NCBI RefSeq assembly: GCF_016811105.1
Contig: NZ_JAFBGM010000002.1
Coordinates: forward strand, 372,001 to 436,000
Source of the DNA: Aurantibacter crassamenti
Lineage (GTDB): Bacteria > Bacteroidota > Bacteroidia > Flavobacteriales > Flavobacteriaceae
DNA length: 64,000 nt
Reading direction: 5' to 3'
Every line of letters begins with the position of its first letter. Positions within the stretch are counted from its first letter, which is position 1. Position numbers and translations under genes: made by a program. Of this stretch, positions 17,367-27,187 are shown piece after piece. The notes below the pieces were generated by a model. The model ran no database searches and was not told where the DNA came from. It saw only the letters and a list, made by a program, of their open reading frames with translations.

Positions 17367-17476
17367 GTTTTTTCGGGTGCTAAATGGGGTGCTATTGCCC
17401 TTCTTTGAACATAGATTTATTTGGACTTAGTAATTTGAATTATGTTCTATAAAACCTTCGTTTTATAGAACTATTG

Positions 17477-18001
17477 TTATTGTCCTCTAGGCACACGATT
17501 ATCACGCTTGGGGAATTTAAGACTATCGGCAGGATAGGTTTCCTTTAGAAAATTCATCTGTGCCTTTGCCCAATCCATGATTTTATTACGTTGCTCATCT
17601 GAAAGGTTCGCTTCTGAATGAAGGCCAAAATTGGTGTATGAAGGCAATGGCATTTCTTTATCTTCTACCATTTCGATGATTTCATCAAATTTATGGTTTT
17701 GAACAAATAACGGAAGTTGGGTAAACTCCGAAAAGTTCAAATGTTTCTTACCATCATCGACATGATGGTCGAGCCACCAAGCAACTGGTTGTATGTTTGA
17801 ATACCAAGGGTACTCGGTTTTATTAGAATGGCAGTCATTACAAGAAACCTGCATGAGATGGTTTACATCGCTAGGCACATTATACTTCGTTGAAATGTCA
17901 TGAGTAAGATCATTCGATTCGTTCTTATCTGGCCAGATGAACTGAATTACAATTAGTATAATTCCTAACCCTATTAAGATTTTTTTAAGCATGATGTACA
18001 T
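17477..18001 (-). CDS. Membrane-anchored haem-binding (Haem_bd) domain protein
   Basis: 174 residues. It has an N-terminal signal anchor (KKILIGLGIILIVIQFIW) and a single c-type haem site CNDCH near residues 55-59, followed by the family's YPWYSNIQPVAWWLDHHV. A possible axial methionine is in DKEMPLPSYT. The domain is common in Bacteroidota and its partners are mostly unknown; it should face the periplasm. The start at 18001 has a second in-frame ATG three codons later (MLKKIL), which may be the true one. It lies 51 bp downstream of the GH3 gene on the same strand and could be the last gene of the pca transcript. Confidence 0.82.
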   Translation of the reverse strand: MYIMLKKILIGLGIILIVIQFIWPDKNESNDLTHDISTKYNVPSDVNHLMQVSCNDCHSNKTEYPWYSNIQPVAWWLDHHVDDGKKHLNFSEFTQLPLFVQNHKFDEIIEMVEDKEMPLPSYTNFGLHSEANLSDEQRNKIMDWAKAQMNFLKETYPADSLKFPKRDNRVPRGQ

Positions 18002-18052
18002 ATTGGTTAAACGTTGTTTTATTTTGACGCGTAATTAAGTAAAGGGTTTAGT

Positions 18053-20347
18053 CTATTTATAATTTTTCACCCTCTCGTCTTCAATTTTTCCTTTCCAGTT
18101 TAATCCGAAAGCAAAATCATAAACGTTTCCATCTGCATCTGTATATGGTTTCATATCGCGTGGTACATCTTCAAATTGTGCTTCTACAGTCAGCATATCA
18201 GCTGGCATTTGAAAAGGGAGTAATGCAGAAGGTTCCGTAGCTCCAGTAATGATTTCCATCAAAGCTTGGTCTTGTACGCCCATATGAACTACAATAGCCG
18301 AAGCACTTTTTTCAATTTCTGAAAATATCATAGGCTTCCCAACTTTTATAGATATAATTACAGGTTTGTCTCCCATTTTAGCTTTGGTGTCATTTACCAA
18401 TTTCATATCCGTAGTATTATTTGTGTTTACCGTTTTTCCTTTGTAAGTTCTATTGGTAAAATCTTCTAAATCGCTACCACCAGCTAAACTTACTTCACGA
18501 GCCGTATCAGCAGTATACGTATCATATTGCAAGCTTATAGGCATATATCCATTGCCTCCTTTTTCTAAATCAGAAACATCATAACCAACACCACCATCTG
18601 GACTTTGAACGCCCACCAAAGCAAAATCTGCTTCTTCTGGAGTATCAACTATATCAAAATATTTAGCAACTACTTCCATGTTAAACGGATATTCCATTTT
18701 CTCTTCGGAAGTCATTCCCCACCAATTCGTACTCGGTGCAATATAACGTTGTGGCACATATACTTTTTGCTTCGCTTTTAGTGGAAGAATGTTTCCATGG
18801 TTTTTCAATAGCACTACAGAACGTAATTGTGCATCAAAACCAGCTTTCATGAATTCGCTATTCCCTACGATGGCTTTTGTTTCTGCAACATCTAAATACG
18901 GATTTTCAAAAAGACCTACTCTAAAAATATTGGTCAACAAACGAACAGCTGATTCTTCAAAACGAGCACGCATGGCTTCTTCGCCCCTTTCAGCAACACC
19001 CAACTTATAAGCCTCCAAAACCGGACCCATATCATTATTGCCACCAAATTGGTCCATTCCTGCTTCAATCGCTTTATAGTGACGTGCCGCTTCAGATAAA
19101 TGTTCAACACCAAAAGGCTTCCCCTCAAATTTATGAACAGCGGACATGTCTCTGGTAATACCCCAATCGGTACACAAAACTCCTTCGTAACCATAGTTTC
19201 CTCTTAGTACCTCTGTGATTAAATACTTGTTATAGCCATTGGCAACCTTTTCACCTTCGCCTGAAGAAATGGTATAATAAGGCATTACGGCCGAAGCCAT
19301 TTTTGTTGGTCCATCTAGCTTAAACGCGCCTTCTACGAAAGGTTTCATGTGGTCTTTAATATTCTTACCCGGATATACCGCATAAGCACCATAACCAAAG
19401 TGACCATCACGACCACCTTCTTCTGGGCCACCACCAGGCCAATGTTTTACCATGGCATTTACGCTTTCCATCCCCCAGTCACCACCATCGGTAGATTGAA
19501 AGCCATCAACATAGGCTTTTGCTAAATCTGCAGCCAAGTCAGGGTCTTCACCCATTGTGCCATCAAAACGACTCCAACGCGGTTCTGTAGCTAAATCTAT
19601 TTGAGGAGATAATGCGGTAGAAATACCTAATGCTCTATATTCTTTTGATGCGATTTCTCCGAACTGTTTCATCAAAGTTGGGTCAAAAGTTGCGGCTATT
19701 CCTAATGTGCCCGGCCACATCGAAATGTCACCACCAGCACCAGCATTAAATTCTGCATATGAATCACTACCATGACGTGGGTCTGAACTATTATTTATTG
19801 GAATTCCTAAATACATTCCTTCTGCTAAAGACTGTGCATTATTGTTCCATTGTGCTGCAGTTGCTGGGTCTTTTACAGAGGTGATGAGTACATGACGTAA
19901 ATGGTCGTCCGTCAAAAATTTCTTTTGTCCGTCAGATAAATCGCTGGCTGCAGCGCCACTTTCTTCAAAGGGTTTTCCGTTGTACATGGATGAGCCATAA
20001 CCGCGACTTCCAGAAGGAATTGATTGATGCGAACTGTACAACATCAAACCAGCAATATCTTCTAGACTCATTTGCTTAGCCAAATCTTGAGCACGCTCAT
20101 TTACAGGCAAACGCCAATCTTCATAGGCATCTAAAGTTCCGTTTTGATTTAAATCTTTAAAAGCATATCTGTCAACGGTTAATATTTTGACTCCAGATTC
20201 CGGATGATAGCCTAAGGTGCTTCCGTCGGTATTTGAAACCTGAACAAAACCATCTTTTTCTACGGATGTAAATTTTTCTCCACAGCTGCCTAATAGTAAT
20301 GATATAGCCAAGATGGTTGTTATTGAATTTAATTTTTTGATTTGCAT
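18053..20347 (-). CDS. Glycoside hydrolase family 3 lipoprotein (beta-glucosidase type)
   Basis: 764 residues. The lipobox LLGSC puts the lipidated cysteine at C22. A calcium-loop-like DLNQNGTLDAYEDW (about 65-78) precedes the GH3 N-terminal barrel. KHWPGG lies at about 301-306 and the nucleophile aspartate is D394 in VLCTDWGITRD. The GH3 C-terminal domain follows. The enzyme should release glucose (or a similar beta-linked sugar) at the cell surface or in the periplasm. It is co-directional with pcaF, 64 bp downstream, so it may free aromatic aglycones from their glucosides to feed the pca pathway (inference); it could equally be an independent gene. Confidence 0.9.
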   Translation of the reverse strand: MQIKKLNSITTILAISLLLGSCGEKFTSVEKDGFVQVSNTDGSTLGYHPESGVKILTVDRYAFKDLNQNGTLDAYEDWRLPVNERAQDLAKQMSLEDIAGLMLYSSHQSIPSGSRGYGSSMYNGKPFEESGAAASDLSDGQKKFLTDDHLRHVLITSVKDPATAAQWNNNAQSLAEGMYLGIPINNSSDPRHGSDSYAEFNAGAGGDISMWPGTLGIAATFDPTLMKQFGEIASKEYRALGISTALSPQIDLATEPRWSRFDGTMGEDPDLAADLAKAYVDGFQSTDGGDWGMESVNAMVKHWPGGGPEEGGRDGHFGYGAYAVYPGKNIKDHMKPFVEGAFKLDGPTKMASAVMPYYTISSGEGEKVANGYNKYLITEVLRGNYGYEGVLCTDWGITRDMSAVHKFEGKPFGVEHLSEAARHYKAIEAGMDQFGGNNDMGPVLEAYKLGVAERGEEAMRARFEESAVRLLTNIFRVGLFENPYLDVAETKAIVGNSEFMKAGFDAQLRSVVLLKNHGNILPLKAKQKVYVPQRYIAPSTNWWGMTSEEKMEYPFNMEVVAKYFDIVDTPEEADFALVGVQSPDGGVGYDVSDLEKGGNGYMPISLQYDTYTADTAREVSLAGGSDLEDFTNRTYKGKTVNTNNTTDMKLVNDTKAKMGDKPVIISIKVGKPMIFSEIEKSASAIVVHMGVQDQALMEIITGATEPSALLPFQMPADMLTVEAQFEDVPRDMKPYTDADGNVYDFAFGLNWKGKIEDERVKNYK

Positions 20348-20411
20348 AAAATGATTTTTACGGTATTACTTCTAACTTTTTTTTCGCTTAGATTTTTTAA
20401 AGCCCAAAATA

Positions 20412-21623
20412 TTATTGATTTACATTCTCAATAATAGTAGCATATCCCATACCTACACCCACACACATGGTAGCCAAACCATATTTTCCTCCGGAGCGAA
20501 CTAATTCGTTCGTTGCCGCTTGAAGTATTCGTGTACCAGACATGCCCAATGGATGACCAATAGCAATTGCCCCGCCGTTAGGGTTTATTCTTGGGTCATT
20601 ATCTGCCAAGCCTAACTCGCGTGTACAGGCTAATGCTTGAGCGGAAAAGGCTTCGTTGAATTCCAGTACATCCATGTCCTTTAATTCCAAGCCTGCTTTT
20701 GCCAAGACTTTTCTTGTGGCGTACACAGGACCAATACCCATTATTTTTGGTTCTACACCCACTACAGCCGAAGCTACTATTCTAGCTTTTGGTGTGAGAT
20801 TGTATTTTTTCAAGGCATCTTCTGAAACGACTAACATGGCCGCTGCCCCGTCATTTAGTCCAGATGCATTGCCTGCTGTAACTGTTCCGTCTTTTTTGAA
20901 GACAGTTTTTAAGGTGGCTAGTTTTTCTAAGGTTGTACTCGGTCTTATAAATTCATCTTGCGCTACGATGACTGCATCTCCTTTTCGTTGTGGAATTTCT
21001 ACCGGACAAATCTCTTCCCCCAAAATTCCATTTTGCTGAGCTTTGGTAGCTTTCATTTGAGAATTATAGGCAAATAAATCTTGGTCCTCTCGGCTTATGC
21101 TAAACATTTCGGCAAGATTTTCGGCGGTGATTCCCATGGCATCGGTGCCGTACATTTCGTGCAGTTTCTTATTGACAAAGCGCCAACCAAAACTAGAATC
21201 TTCCATTTTGGAATCATTCCCAAAAGCAACAGTTGATTTTGAAATTACCAATGGACCACGAGACATATGTTCCAAACCACCAGCGATAAAGACGTCACCG
21301 TCACCAGCTTTAATAGCTCTATTAGCTTGTACTACCGTTGACATTCCTGACGAACATAATCTGTTTACGGTTTCGCCGGGTACACTATAGGGAAGCCCCG
21401 CCAATAGCAAGGCCATACGGGCTACATTTCTATTATCCTCACCTGCTTGATTATGGCACCCTAGTATAACATCATCAATCGCATCTTTGGGTAGATTCGG
21501 ATATTTTTCGAGTAAGGCCTTGATGGGAATTGCCGCCATATCATCTGCTCTCACTTGTGCCAAAGCACCTCTAAAACTTCCTATTGGGGTTCTTATTGCG
21601 TCAACTATATATGCTTCTTTCAT
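20412..21623 (-). CDS. pcaF: Thiolase, probable beta-ketoadipyl-CoA thiolase PcaF
   Basis: A 403-residue type II thiolase. The acyl-enzyme cysteine is C90 in NRLCSSGMS, the histidine is H357 in IAIGHPLGMSG and the base cysteine is C387 in ATMCVGVGMG. It cleaves 3-oxoadipyl-CoA with CoA into succinyl-CoA and acetyl-CoA, the last step of the ortho pathway. Family membership alone would also allow acetoacetyl-CoA thiolase. The assignment to PcaF rests on position, 4 bp after the fused CoA-transferase and in line with all other pca genes. Confidence 0.9.
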   Translation of the reverse strand: MKEAYIVDAIRTPIGSFRGALAQVRADDMAAIPIKALLEKYPNLPKDAIDDVILGCHNQAGEDNRNVARMALLLAGLPYSVPGETVNRLCSSGMSTVVQANRAIKAGDGDVFIAGGLEHMSRGPLVISKSTVAFGNDSKMEDSSFGWRFVNKKLHEMYGTDAMGITAENLAEMFSISREDQDLFAYNSQMKATKAQQNGILGEEICPVEIPQRKGDAVIVAQDEFIRPSTTLEKLATLKTVFKKDGTVTAGNASGLNDGAAAMLVVSEDALKKYNLTPKARIVASAVVGVEPKIMGIGPVYATRKVLAKAGLELKDMDVLEFNEAFSAQALACTRELGLADNDPRINPNGGAIAIGHPLGMSGTRILQAATNELVRSGGKYGLATMCVGVGMGYATIIENVNQ

Positions 21624-21627
21624 TTTT

Positions 21628-22974
21628 CTACTGTAACTGTTCTACAAATTTGGCTTCGGTTTTTTCACGGACCTCCTCCAGTGTACTACCTGGTAAAATT
21701 TTTATAAGGGTCAACTGTCCGTCAATAAATTTGAACACGGCCAATTCCGTAATCAACATATCTACACAGTTAAAATCGGTAATGGGCAACGTGCAATTTT
21801 CAACTACTTTTGAACCGCCGTCTCTATCCGTATGACGTAATGTAATAATTAATTTTTTGGCGCCCGATGCTAAATCCATAGCACCACCTACACCTAATAA
21901 AGGTTTTCCGGGTACGGACCAGTTGGCCAGATTTCCTTGCGCATCTACTTCCAATCCGCCCATAATGGCCACATCAATATGCCCGCCACGAATCATGGCA
22001 AAACTATCGGCACTATCAAAATAACTGCTTCCAGGCAACGCCGTAACGGGTACTTTACCTGCATTTACAGGATAATACATAGCGCCGCCACCATCTTTTG
22101 GTTCGGGACCTACACCGAGCATTCCGTTTTCGGTATGTAGAATGATGCCGTCTTCTGGTTTTATCAAATCGGCTACTAAAGTTGGGATGCCAATTCCAAG
22201 ATTCACCACATCGCCTTTTTCTAATTCCGCAAACGCACGTTTGGCCATATTCATTCGTTTTTCATCAATTACTTTTGACGAACCTACCGATGCTGATGAA
22301 CCCAAATCTTCTTCCGTTAGTTTTCGCTCCACCAAATAGTCTACAAAACAACCTGGAGTATGAATCTCATTAGGGTCAATTTCCCCATTAGGAACAATTT
22401 CTTGCACTTCGGCAATTACAATATCAGCAGCTGTTGCCATGGCTCTATTGAAATTTTGTTCCGTCATGCGGTATTGCAGATTTCCTGCCGTATCTGCTTT
22501 CCAAGCTCTTATGATGGCTACATTTCCTCTAATACCTTCTATAAAAACTTGCTCTTTTCCATTAAGCATTTTAGTTTCTCGTCCTTCAGCGATTAAGGTT
22601 CCTGCCGATGTGGGCGTATAAAATCCGCCAATACCTGCACCACCTGCCCGTATAGCTTCTGCCAAAGTTCCTTGAGGCAATAATTCATATTCCACACGAC
22701 CTTCTTGTGCCGCTAAAACGGCTTCTCTATTCGAAGTGAAAAAAGAGCCAATCATTTTCTTTAATTGACCATTGTTCAACAAGCGACCACCGCCCATATT
22801 AGGTTCGCCTACATTGTTTGCAATAAAGGTGAGGTCTTTGGTCTTGGTCTTTGCCAATTCATGAATGATATTCACTGGGTTACCCGTCATACCAAAGCCA
22901 CCCCCTAAAATGATGTCGCCATCTTTTACTAAACTTGCCGCTTTTTCAGCACTTATTATTGGAACTGTTTTCAT
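21628..22974 (-). CDS. pcaIJ: Fused 3-oxoadipate CoA-transferase (PcaI-PcaJ)
   Basis: 448 residues holding both subunits of a family I CoA-transferase. The alpha part (1-215) has [32 protein letters not shown] and [10 protein letters not shown]. The beta part (235-448) has the catalytic glutamate E282 in [11 protein letters not shown]. Most bacteria encode PcaI and PcaJ separately; the fused order resembles mitochondrial SCOT. It transfers CoA from succinyl-CoA to 3-oxoadipate. A short linker (about 218-236, GSSASVGSS) joins the halves. Acetoacetate as substrate is possible, but the operon favours 3-oxoadipate. Start ATG at 22974, 6 bp after pobA. Confidence 0.9.
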   Translation of the reverse strand: MKTVPIISAEKAASLVKDGDIILGGGFGMTGNPVNIIHELAKTKTKDLTFIANNVGEPNMGGGRLLNNGQLKKMIGSFFTSNREAVLAAQEGRVEYELLPQGTLAEAIRAGGAGIGGFYTPTSAGTLIAEGRETKMLNGKEQVFIEGIRGNVAIIRAWKADTAGNLQYRMTEQNFNRAMATAADIVIAEVQEIVPNGEIDPNEIHTPGCFVDYLVERKLTEEDLGSSASVGSSKVIDEKRMNMAKRAFAELEKGDVVNLGIGIPTLVADLIKPEDGIILHTENGMLGVGPEPKDGGGAMYYPVNAGKVPVTALPGSSYFDSADSFAMIRGGHIDVAIMGGLEVDAQGNLANWSVPGKPLLGVGGAMDLASGAKKLIITLRHTDRDGGSKVVENCTLPITDFNCVDMLITELAVFKFIDGQLTLIKILPGSTLEEVREKTEAKFVEQLQ

Positions 22975-22980
22975 TGATAT

Positions 22981-24174
22981 TTAATTTTTAAACGATTCAA
23001 ACGGTAGCCCTACATAGTTCTCTGCTATGGTGGTTTTATATGCTCTAGATACTTTTAGATAATCAAATTTTGCTTTTTGTAAGCGATAGCTAAATGACCC
23101 ATGAGCATCTTGTTTGTGAAATAGCTTCGTCATGAAATTCGAAAAATCCTGCGCTCTCCAAATTCTACGAAGGGCATCATTGGTATAGGTGTCGAGTAAC
23201 GTTTCAGAATTCGTTGTATAATAGGCCACAAAGGTGTCAACCATATGCTTAACATCGGCAATGGCCAAATTCATGCCTTTACCCCCTGTTGGTGGAACTA
23301 TATGTGCAGCATCGCCAGCCAATAATAATCTCCCACTTCGTAAACTATCAATCATATGGCTGCGCATTGGGGTAATGCTTTTTTCAAAAATAGGACCTTC
23401 TTCAAGTTCAAACCCTGGGGTCGCCAAACGTTTGGAAAGTTCACTCCAGATACGGTCGTCGGACCAATTATCGACCGATTCATTATTGTCTACTTGAACA
23501 TATAATCTGCTTACGGTCTCCGAACGTAAACTATGTAAGGCAAAACCATTTTCATGATAGGCATAAATCAATTCGTCTGTTGAAGGCGCTACATTTGCTA
23601 ATATTCCCAACCAGCTGAACGGATAGGTAATATCATAGGACTGGAAACTTTTCTTTGGCAAGGTCTTACGTCCAATTCCATGAAAACCATCACAGGCCAC
23701 CACAAAATCGCATTCCAGAATGCCTTCTTCGCCGTCTTTTTCAAAATGTATTTTAGGACGCTTCGTATCAAAATCTATTATTTTGGTCGCCCTGGTTTCA
23801 AAGTGTAGTTCTCCGCCCTCTTGCAACCAAGCATCCGTAAGGTCTTTGGTAATTTCCTGCTGACCATAAATTGTTATGGTTCTTCCCCTGGTTAACTCCC
23901 CAAAAGGAATATGAATACGCTCTTCATCAAAACTTAGGTATACGCCATCATGAACAATACCTTCTTTTTTCATTCGAGCATCAAGACCTAATTCTTTCAA
24001 GATATCTTTGGTATTCTGTTCTACCAAGCCAGCACGTACTCTTCCTTCTACATATGCTCTAGAGCGCAATTCCAAAACTACCGCCGAGATTCCGTGTTTT
24101 TTCAACCAGTTGGCCAAAACCATACCTGATGGCCCTGCACCTATAATTCCGACTTGTGTTTTGATGCTTATCAT
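22981..24174 (-). CDS. pobA: 4-hydroxybenzoate 3-monooxygenase PobA
   Basis: A 397-residue class A flavoprotein, the same size as Pseudomonas PobA. It has GIIGAGPSGMVLANWLKKHG (FAD Rossmann motif, residues 9-28), CDFVVACDGFHG (DG motif) and GRLLLAGDAAHIVPPTGGKG (GD motif, FAD ribityl binding). It converts 4-hydroxybenzoate to protocatechuate with NAD(P)H and O2 in the cytoplasm. It is located inside the pca operon, 2 bp after pcaL, which removes doubt about the substrate as far as sequence can. Confidence 0.95.
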   Translation of the reverse strand: MISIKTQVGIIGAGPSGMVLANWLKKHGISAVVLELRSRAYVEGRVRAGLVEQNTKDILKELGLDARMKKEGIVHDGVYLSFDEERIHIPFGELTRGRTITIYGQQEITKDLTDAWLQEGGELHFETRATKIIDFDTKRPKIHFEKDGEEGILECDFVVACDGFHGIGRKTLPKKSFQSYDITYPFSWLGILANVAPSTDELIYAYHENGFALHSLRSETVSRLYVQVDNNESVDNWSDDRIWSELSKRLATPGFELEEGPIFEKSITPMRSHMIDSLRSGRLLLAGDAAHIVPPTGGKGMNLAIADVKHMVDTFVAYYTTNSETLLDTYTNDALRRIWRAQDFSNFMTKLFHKQDAHGSFSYRLQKAKFDYLKVSRAYKTTIAENYVGLPFESFKN

Positions 24175-24175
24175 A

Positions 24176-25309
24176 CTACTTATATCCCAAGCCTAAATTT
24201 TCAAATACTTCTTCTGCAGAATGCAGCGCATCATTGGCTGCGGGTAAACCGCAGTAGATACCTGATTGCAATATCACTTCTTTGATTTCATCAATTGTAA
24301 CTCCGTTATTAAAAGCGGCTTTAACATGCATTTTAAACTCGGCCTTTTTATTCAAAGGAATTAACATGGCTAGAGTTATTAAACTGCGACTATGTTTTGG
24401 TAAACCGGGTCTTGTCCAAATTTCTCCCCATGCATAATGTGAAATAAATTCTTGAAAATCAGTATTGAACTCATTTTTGTTGCCGTTTGCTTTATCTACA
24501 TGAGCATTGCCTAAAACAGTACGGCGCACATGCATTCCTCTATCAAAAGTGTCTTCGCCAACTATAAAATTAATAAGCGCTTCTGCGTATTTGGCAGGTA
24601 GTTCTGTGCTCGGTAAGTGTCTGGCATGAAACACTTTTAGTTTTGCACCTGCTATTTCTTTTTGCATCACTTGTGCCTGAGCTACATTGGTAACAGCATC
24701 TTCATCGCCTGTAATGATTAAAGTTTCTGAAGAAATTGTTTTTATGGTAGCCCTAAAATTAGCATTGCCAATTGCCGCGCAACAGGCGGTGTACCCTGCT
24801 GTTCTGTTCGCTAAAAATATGTTGGTCATTTCCGCTACGCGGGATGGATTCGTTTTATGATAACTCGTCGTAAACCATTTTTCCATAGTGCCAACTACAA
24901 TGGACTGCATCCCTTGTTCATTAATGGTTATAACACGCTCATCCCAACCTTCCACAGTGCCAATTTTGGAGTCGGTATTGCTGATAATAAGCTTGTGCAA
25001 TCTTTCAGGATGATTGATTCCCAACCATTGTCCGATTAACCCGCCCATAGATAATCCGCAGAAAGAAACCTTTTCTATGCTTAAATCATCCAATAGGTCG
25101 ATAACATCTTGGCCGAGCATTTCTATGGTATACGGACCTTCAGTAATTTCACTTTGTCCATGTCCTCTTGTATCATATTGCAGGACCCTGAAATAGGGCA
25201 ATAAATGAGGTACAAGCTCATCCCACATGGTTAAGTCGGCTCCTAAAGAGTTGGAGAACATCAGCACCGGACTATTTTGTGTCCCTTGAATTTTATAATT
25301 TGTTTTCAT
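24176..25309 (-). CDS. pcaL: PcaL: 3-oxoadipate enol-lactonase fused to 4-carboxymuconolactone decarboxylase
   Basis: A 377-residue fusion. The N-terminal alpha/beta hydrolase (1-250, PcaD) has its nucleophile S87 in FCGLSMGG, the oxyanion-region NSLGADLTMWDELVP and HARHLPSTELP with the catalytic histidine. The C-terminal domain (about 255-375) is carboxymuconolactone decarboxylase (PcaC), with FISHYAWGEIWTRPGLPKHSRS and GIYCGLPAANDAL. It performs two consecutive steps, decarboxylation and then enol-lactone hydrolysis. Such PcaL fusions are known in actinobacteria such as Rhodococcus. It starts 5 bp after pcaB. Confidence 0.94.
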   Translation of the reverse strand: MKTNYKIQGTQNSPVLMFSNSLGADLTMWDELVPHLLPYFRVLQYDTRGHGQSEITEGPYTIEMLGQDVIDLLDDLSIEKVSFCGLSMGGLIGQWLGINHPERLHKLIISNTDSKIGTVEGWDERVITINEQGMQSIVVGTMEKWFTTSYHKTNPSRVAEMTNIFLANRTAGYTACCAAIGNANFRATIKTISSETLIITGDEDAVTNVAQAQVMQKEIAGAKLKVFHARHLPSTELPAKYAEALINFIVGEDTFDRGMHVRRTVLGNAHVDKANGNKNEFNTDFQEFISHYAWGEIWTRPGLPKHSRSLITLAMLIPLNKKAEFKMHVKAAFNNGVTIDEIKEVILQSGIYCGLPAANDALHSAEEVFENLGLGYK

Positions 25310-25313
25310 ACCC

Positions 25314-26624
25314 TTATGAATACTTTTTTAATATGGTTTCTACCCAAGAAACACTATTGCCAATAGCATTTTCTGGCTTGAATAATTCCTCAATATTTTC
25401 AATTTGCGAATGCATTTCTAACACCACATCCTTTAAATGTTTTTGCTTTTGTATAGCTATAGTACATGCTTTTTTTACCGACTCATGCGCTTGCATTTTT
25501 CCTAAAGATTTTGATAAATGCAAGGATACTTTTTCGGCATAAATGAGTCCGTTTGTGATTTCGATATTTTGAAGCATACGTTCTTTGTCCACTTCTAAAT
25601 TGCTGATTAAATCAACAGATTTGACTAAAGAACCGCTCGTCAAATTCATCAATTGGGTAAGTGTTTCCCATTCCGCATGCCATAATCCGGCAGAACGTTC
25701 ATGCTCTTGAGGCATTGCCGATAGCATTGTAGCCACTAAACCGGGAGTACGAATGGCATTGCTAAGAATAAGTGCGCAACCAACAGGATTTCGTTTATGT
25801 GGCATAGTACTAGAACCACCTTTACCTTCTGCGGCACCTTCAAAAACTTCAGCAACTTCAGTCTGCATTAACAGGGAAATATCTTTTGCTATTTTTCCCA
25901 TACTTGCAGATAGCATTCCTAAAAAGGAAGCGAATTCAACTAACGAATCTCGTTGTGATTGCCAGGGGAACGATTGATTTAAGTCAAGCTTTTTCGCAAA
26001 TGCTTCTTGTACTTCAGCGGTAATCGAATCATTGCCACAACCTACAGCGCCTCCGAGTTGAATACAAAAAAGACGGTCTTTCAATTCTGAAAGTCTATTT
26101 TTGCTTCGAGCGATGCTTTCTAACCAGCCGGCAGTCTTCACGCCAAAGGTCATGGGTTTAGCTTGCTGCAAAAGGGTTCTACCCATCATTAAGGTTTGCA
26201 CATGTTCTTTGGTTAAGGAAAGTAACGCATCCTGTAAAGAATTCAATTTCTTATCTAACCATACTACATATTCTTTAATTGTAAGTATGGTGGCAGTATC
26301 AATAATATCTTGGCTAGTTGCTCCTAAATGCACATGTTTTGATGCTTCAAAATCTTGATTTTTAATAACCTTTGTCAGTTGTTTAACCAAAGGGATGGCA
26401 GCATTTCCGCCCAAAACAATATCGTTCTTCAAGGAGATTTGGTCAATTGCATCTACAACACAACAATCTGAAATAATTTTCGCTGCAGATTCAGGAATAA
26501 TACCAACTTCGCCTTGTGCCATAGCTAGTGCCGCTTCAACTTTTAATAGTTGCGCAATAGCATTTCTATCTGAAAACAACTCAGACAATTCACGGGCATA
26601 AAATGTTTCGGAATATAATGACAT
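25314..26624 (-). CDS. pcaB: 3-carboxy-cis,cis-muconate cycloisomerase PcaB
   Basis: 436 residues of the fumarase/adenylosuccinate lyase superfamily. The signature GSSTMPHKRNPVGCAL lies near residue 270 and the conserved HLGATSQDIIDTA near residue 101. It converts 3-carboxymuconate to 4-carboxymuconolactone, the substrate of the next gene product. Adenylosuccinate lyase is excluded by the operon and by the pattern QAKPMTFGVKTAGWLESI. It lies 14 bp after pcaG. Confidence 0.94.
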   Translation of the reverse strand: MSLYSETFYARELSELFSDRNAIAQLLKVEAALAMAQGEVGIIPESAAKIISDCCVVDAIDQISLKNDIVLGGNAAIPLVKQLTKVIKNQDFEASKHVHLGATSQDIIDTATILTIKEYVVWLDKKLNSLQDALLSLTKEHVQTLMMGRTLLQQAKPMTFGVKTAGWLESIARSKNRLSELKDRLFCIQLGGAVGCGNDSITAEVQEAFAKKLDLNQSFPWQSQRDSLVEFASFLGMLSASMGKIAKDISLLMQTEVAEVFEGAAEGKGGSSTMPHKRNPVGCALILSNAIRTPGLVATMLSAMPQEHERSAGLWHAEWETLTQLMNLTSGSLVKSVDLISNLEVDKERMLQNIEITNGLIYAEKVSLHLSKSLGKMQAHESVKKACTIAIQKQKHLKDVVLEMHSQIENIEELFKPENAIGNSVSWVETILKKYS

Positions 26625-26638
26625 TGCAATGATTTAAA

Positions 26639-27175
26639 TTAAAGGTCAAAAAAGACCGTTTCTTTTTGGCCTTGCATATGAATGTCAATGCTATATTTTT
26701 GTCCCACTTTTTCAGCAATTAGGGTGTTTCTTCTTTTTGCATCAACTGAATTTAAAACTTTATCAGATGCATTCAAACTGCTTTCATCAGCGAAATAAAT
26801 ACGTGTATAGGTATGTAATAACTGACCTCGCATAAACAGAATTACATTGATAAATGGGGCTTGACCATTAACTGATTTTGGCTTTATTGTTTTAAATATA
26901 AAACGGTTGTTTTCTTCAGTACCCGTACCAAATCTTCCGTATAATTTATGCTCGCCATCATCTTGCCATAATTCTACCATAGCATCATCAATAGCTTGCC
27001 CTTCGCCATCGAATACGGTACCTGAAATTTCTATTGTTTCTGGTGCATCTATATCTGCAACCATATTATTATCTACCCAAGATTTGAATTCATAATCGTA
27101 TTGGGTTGGTGTGAGCCCGTATGCAAAAAATGGACCTATGGTCTGTGATGGGGTTTGTAAGTGTTTTTTATCCAT
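26639..27175 (-). CDS. pcaG: Protocatechuate 3,4-dioxygenase alpha subunit PcaG
   Basis: A 178-residue intradiol dioxygenase alpha chain. The N-terminal TPSQTIGPFFAYGL (about 8-21) is the PcaG hallmark. A jellyroll domain with GTVFDGEGQAIDDAMVELWQ follows, as does the PFINVILFMRGQLLHTYTRIYF segment. As in other alpha chains the non-haem iron ligands of the beta subunit are missing; it forms part of the active-site pocket. It pairs with PcaH, whose gene is 12 bp upstream. Confidence 0.94.
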   Translation of the reverse strand: MDKKHLQTPSQTIGPFFAYGLTPTQYDYEFKSWVDNNMVADIDAPETIEISGTVFDGEGQAIDDAMVELWQDDGEHKLYGRFGTGTEENNRFIFKTIKPKSVNGQAPFINVILFMRGQLLHTYTRIYFADESSLNASDKVLNSVDAKRRNTLIAEKVGQKYSIDIHMQGQKETVFFDL

Positions 27176-27187
27176 GGCTATATTGGT

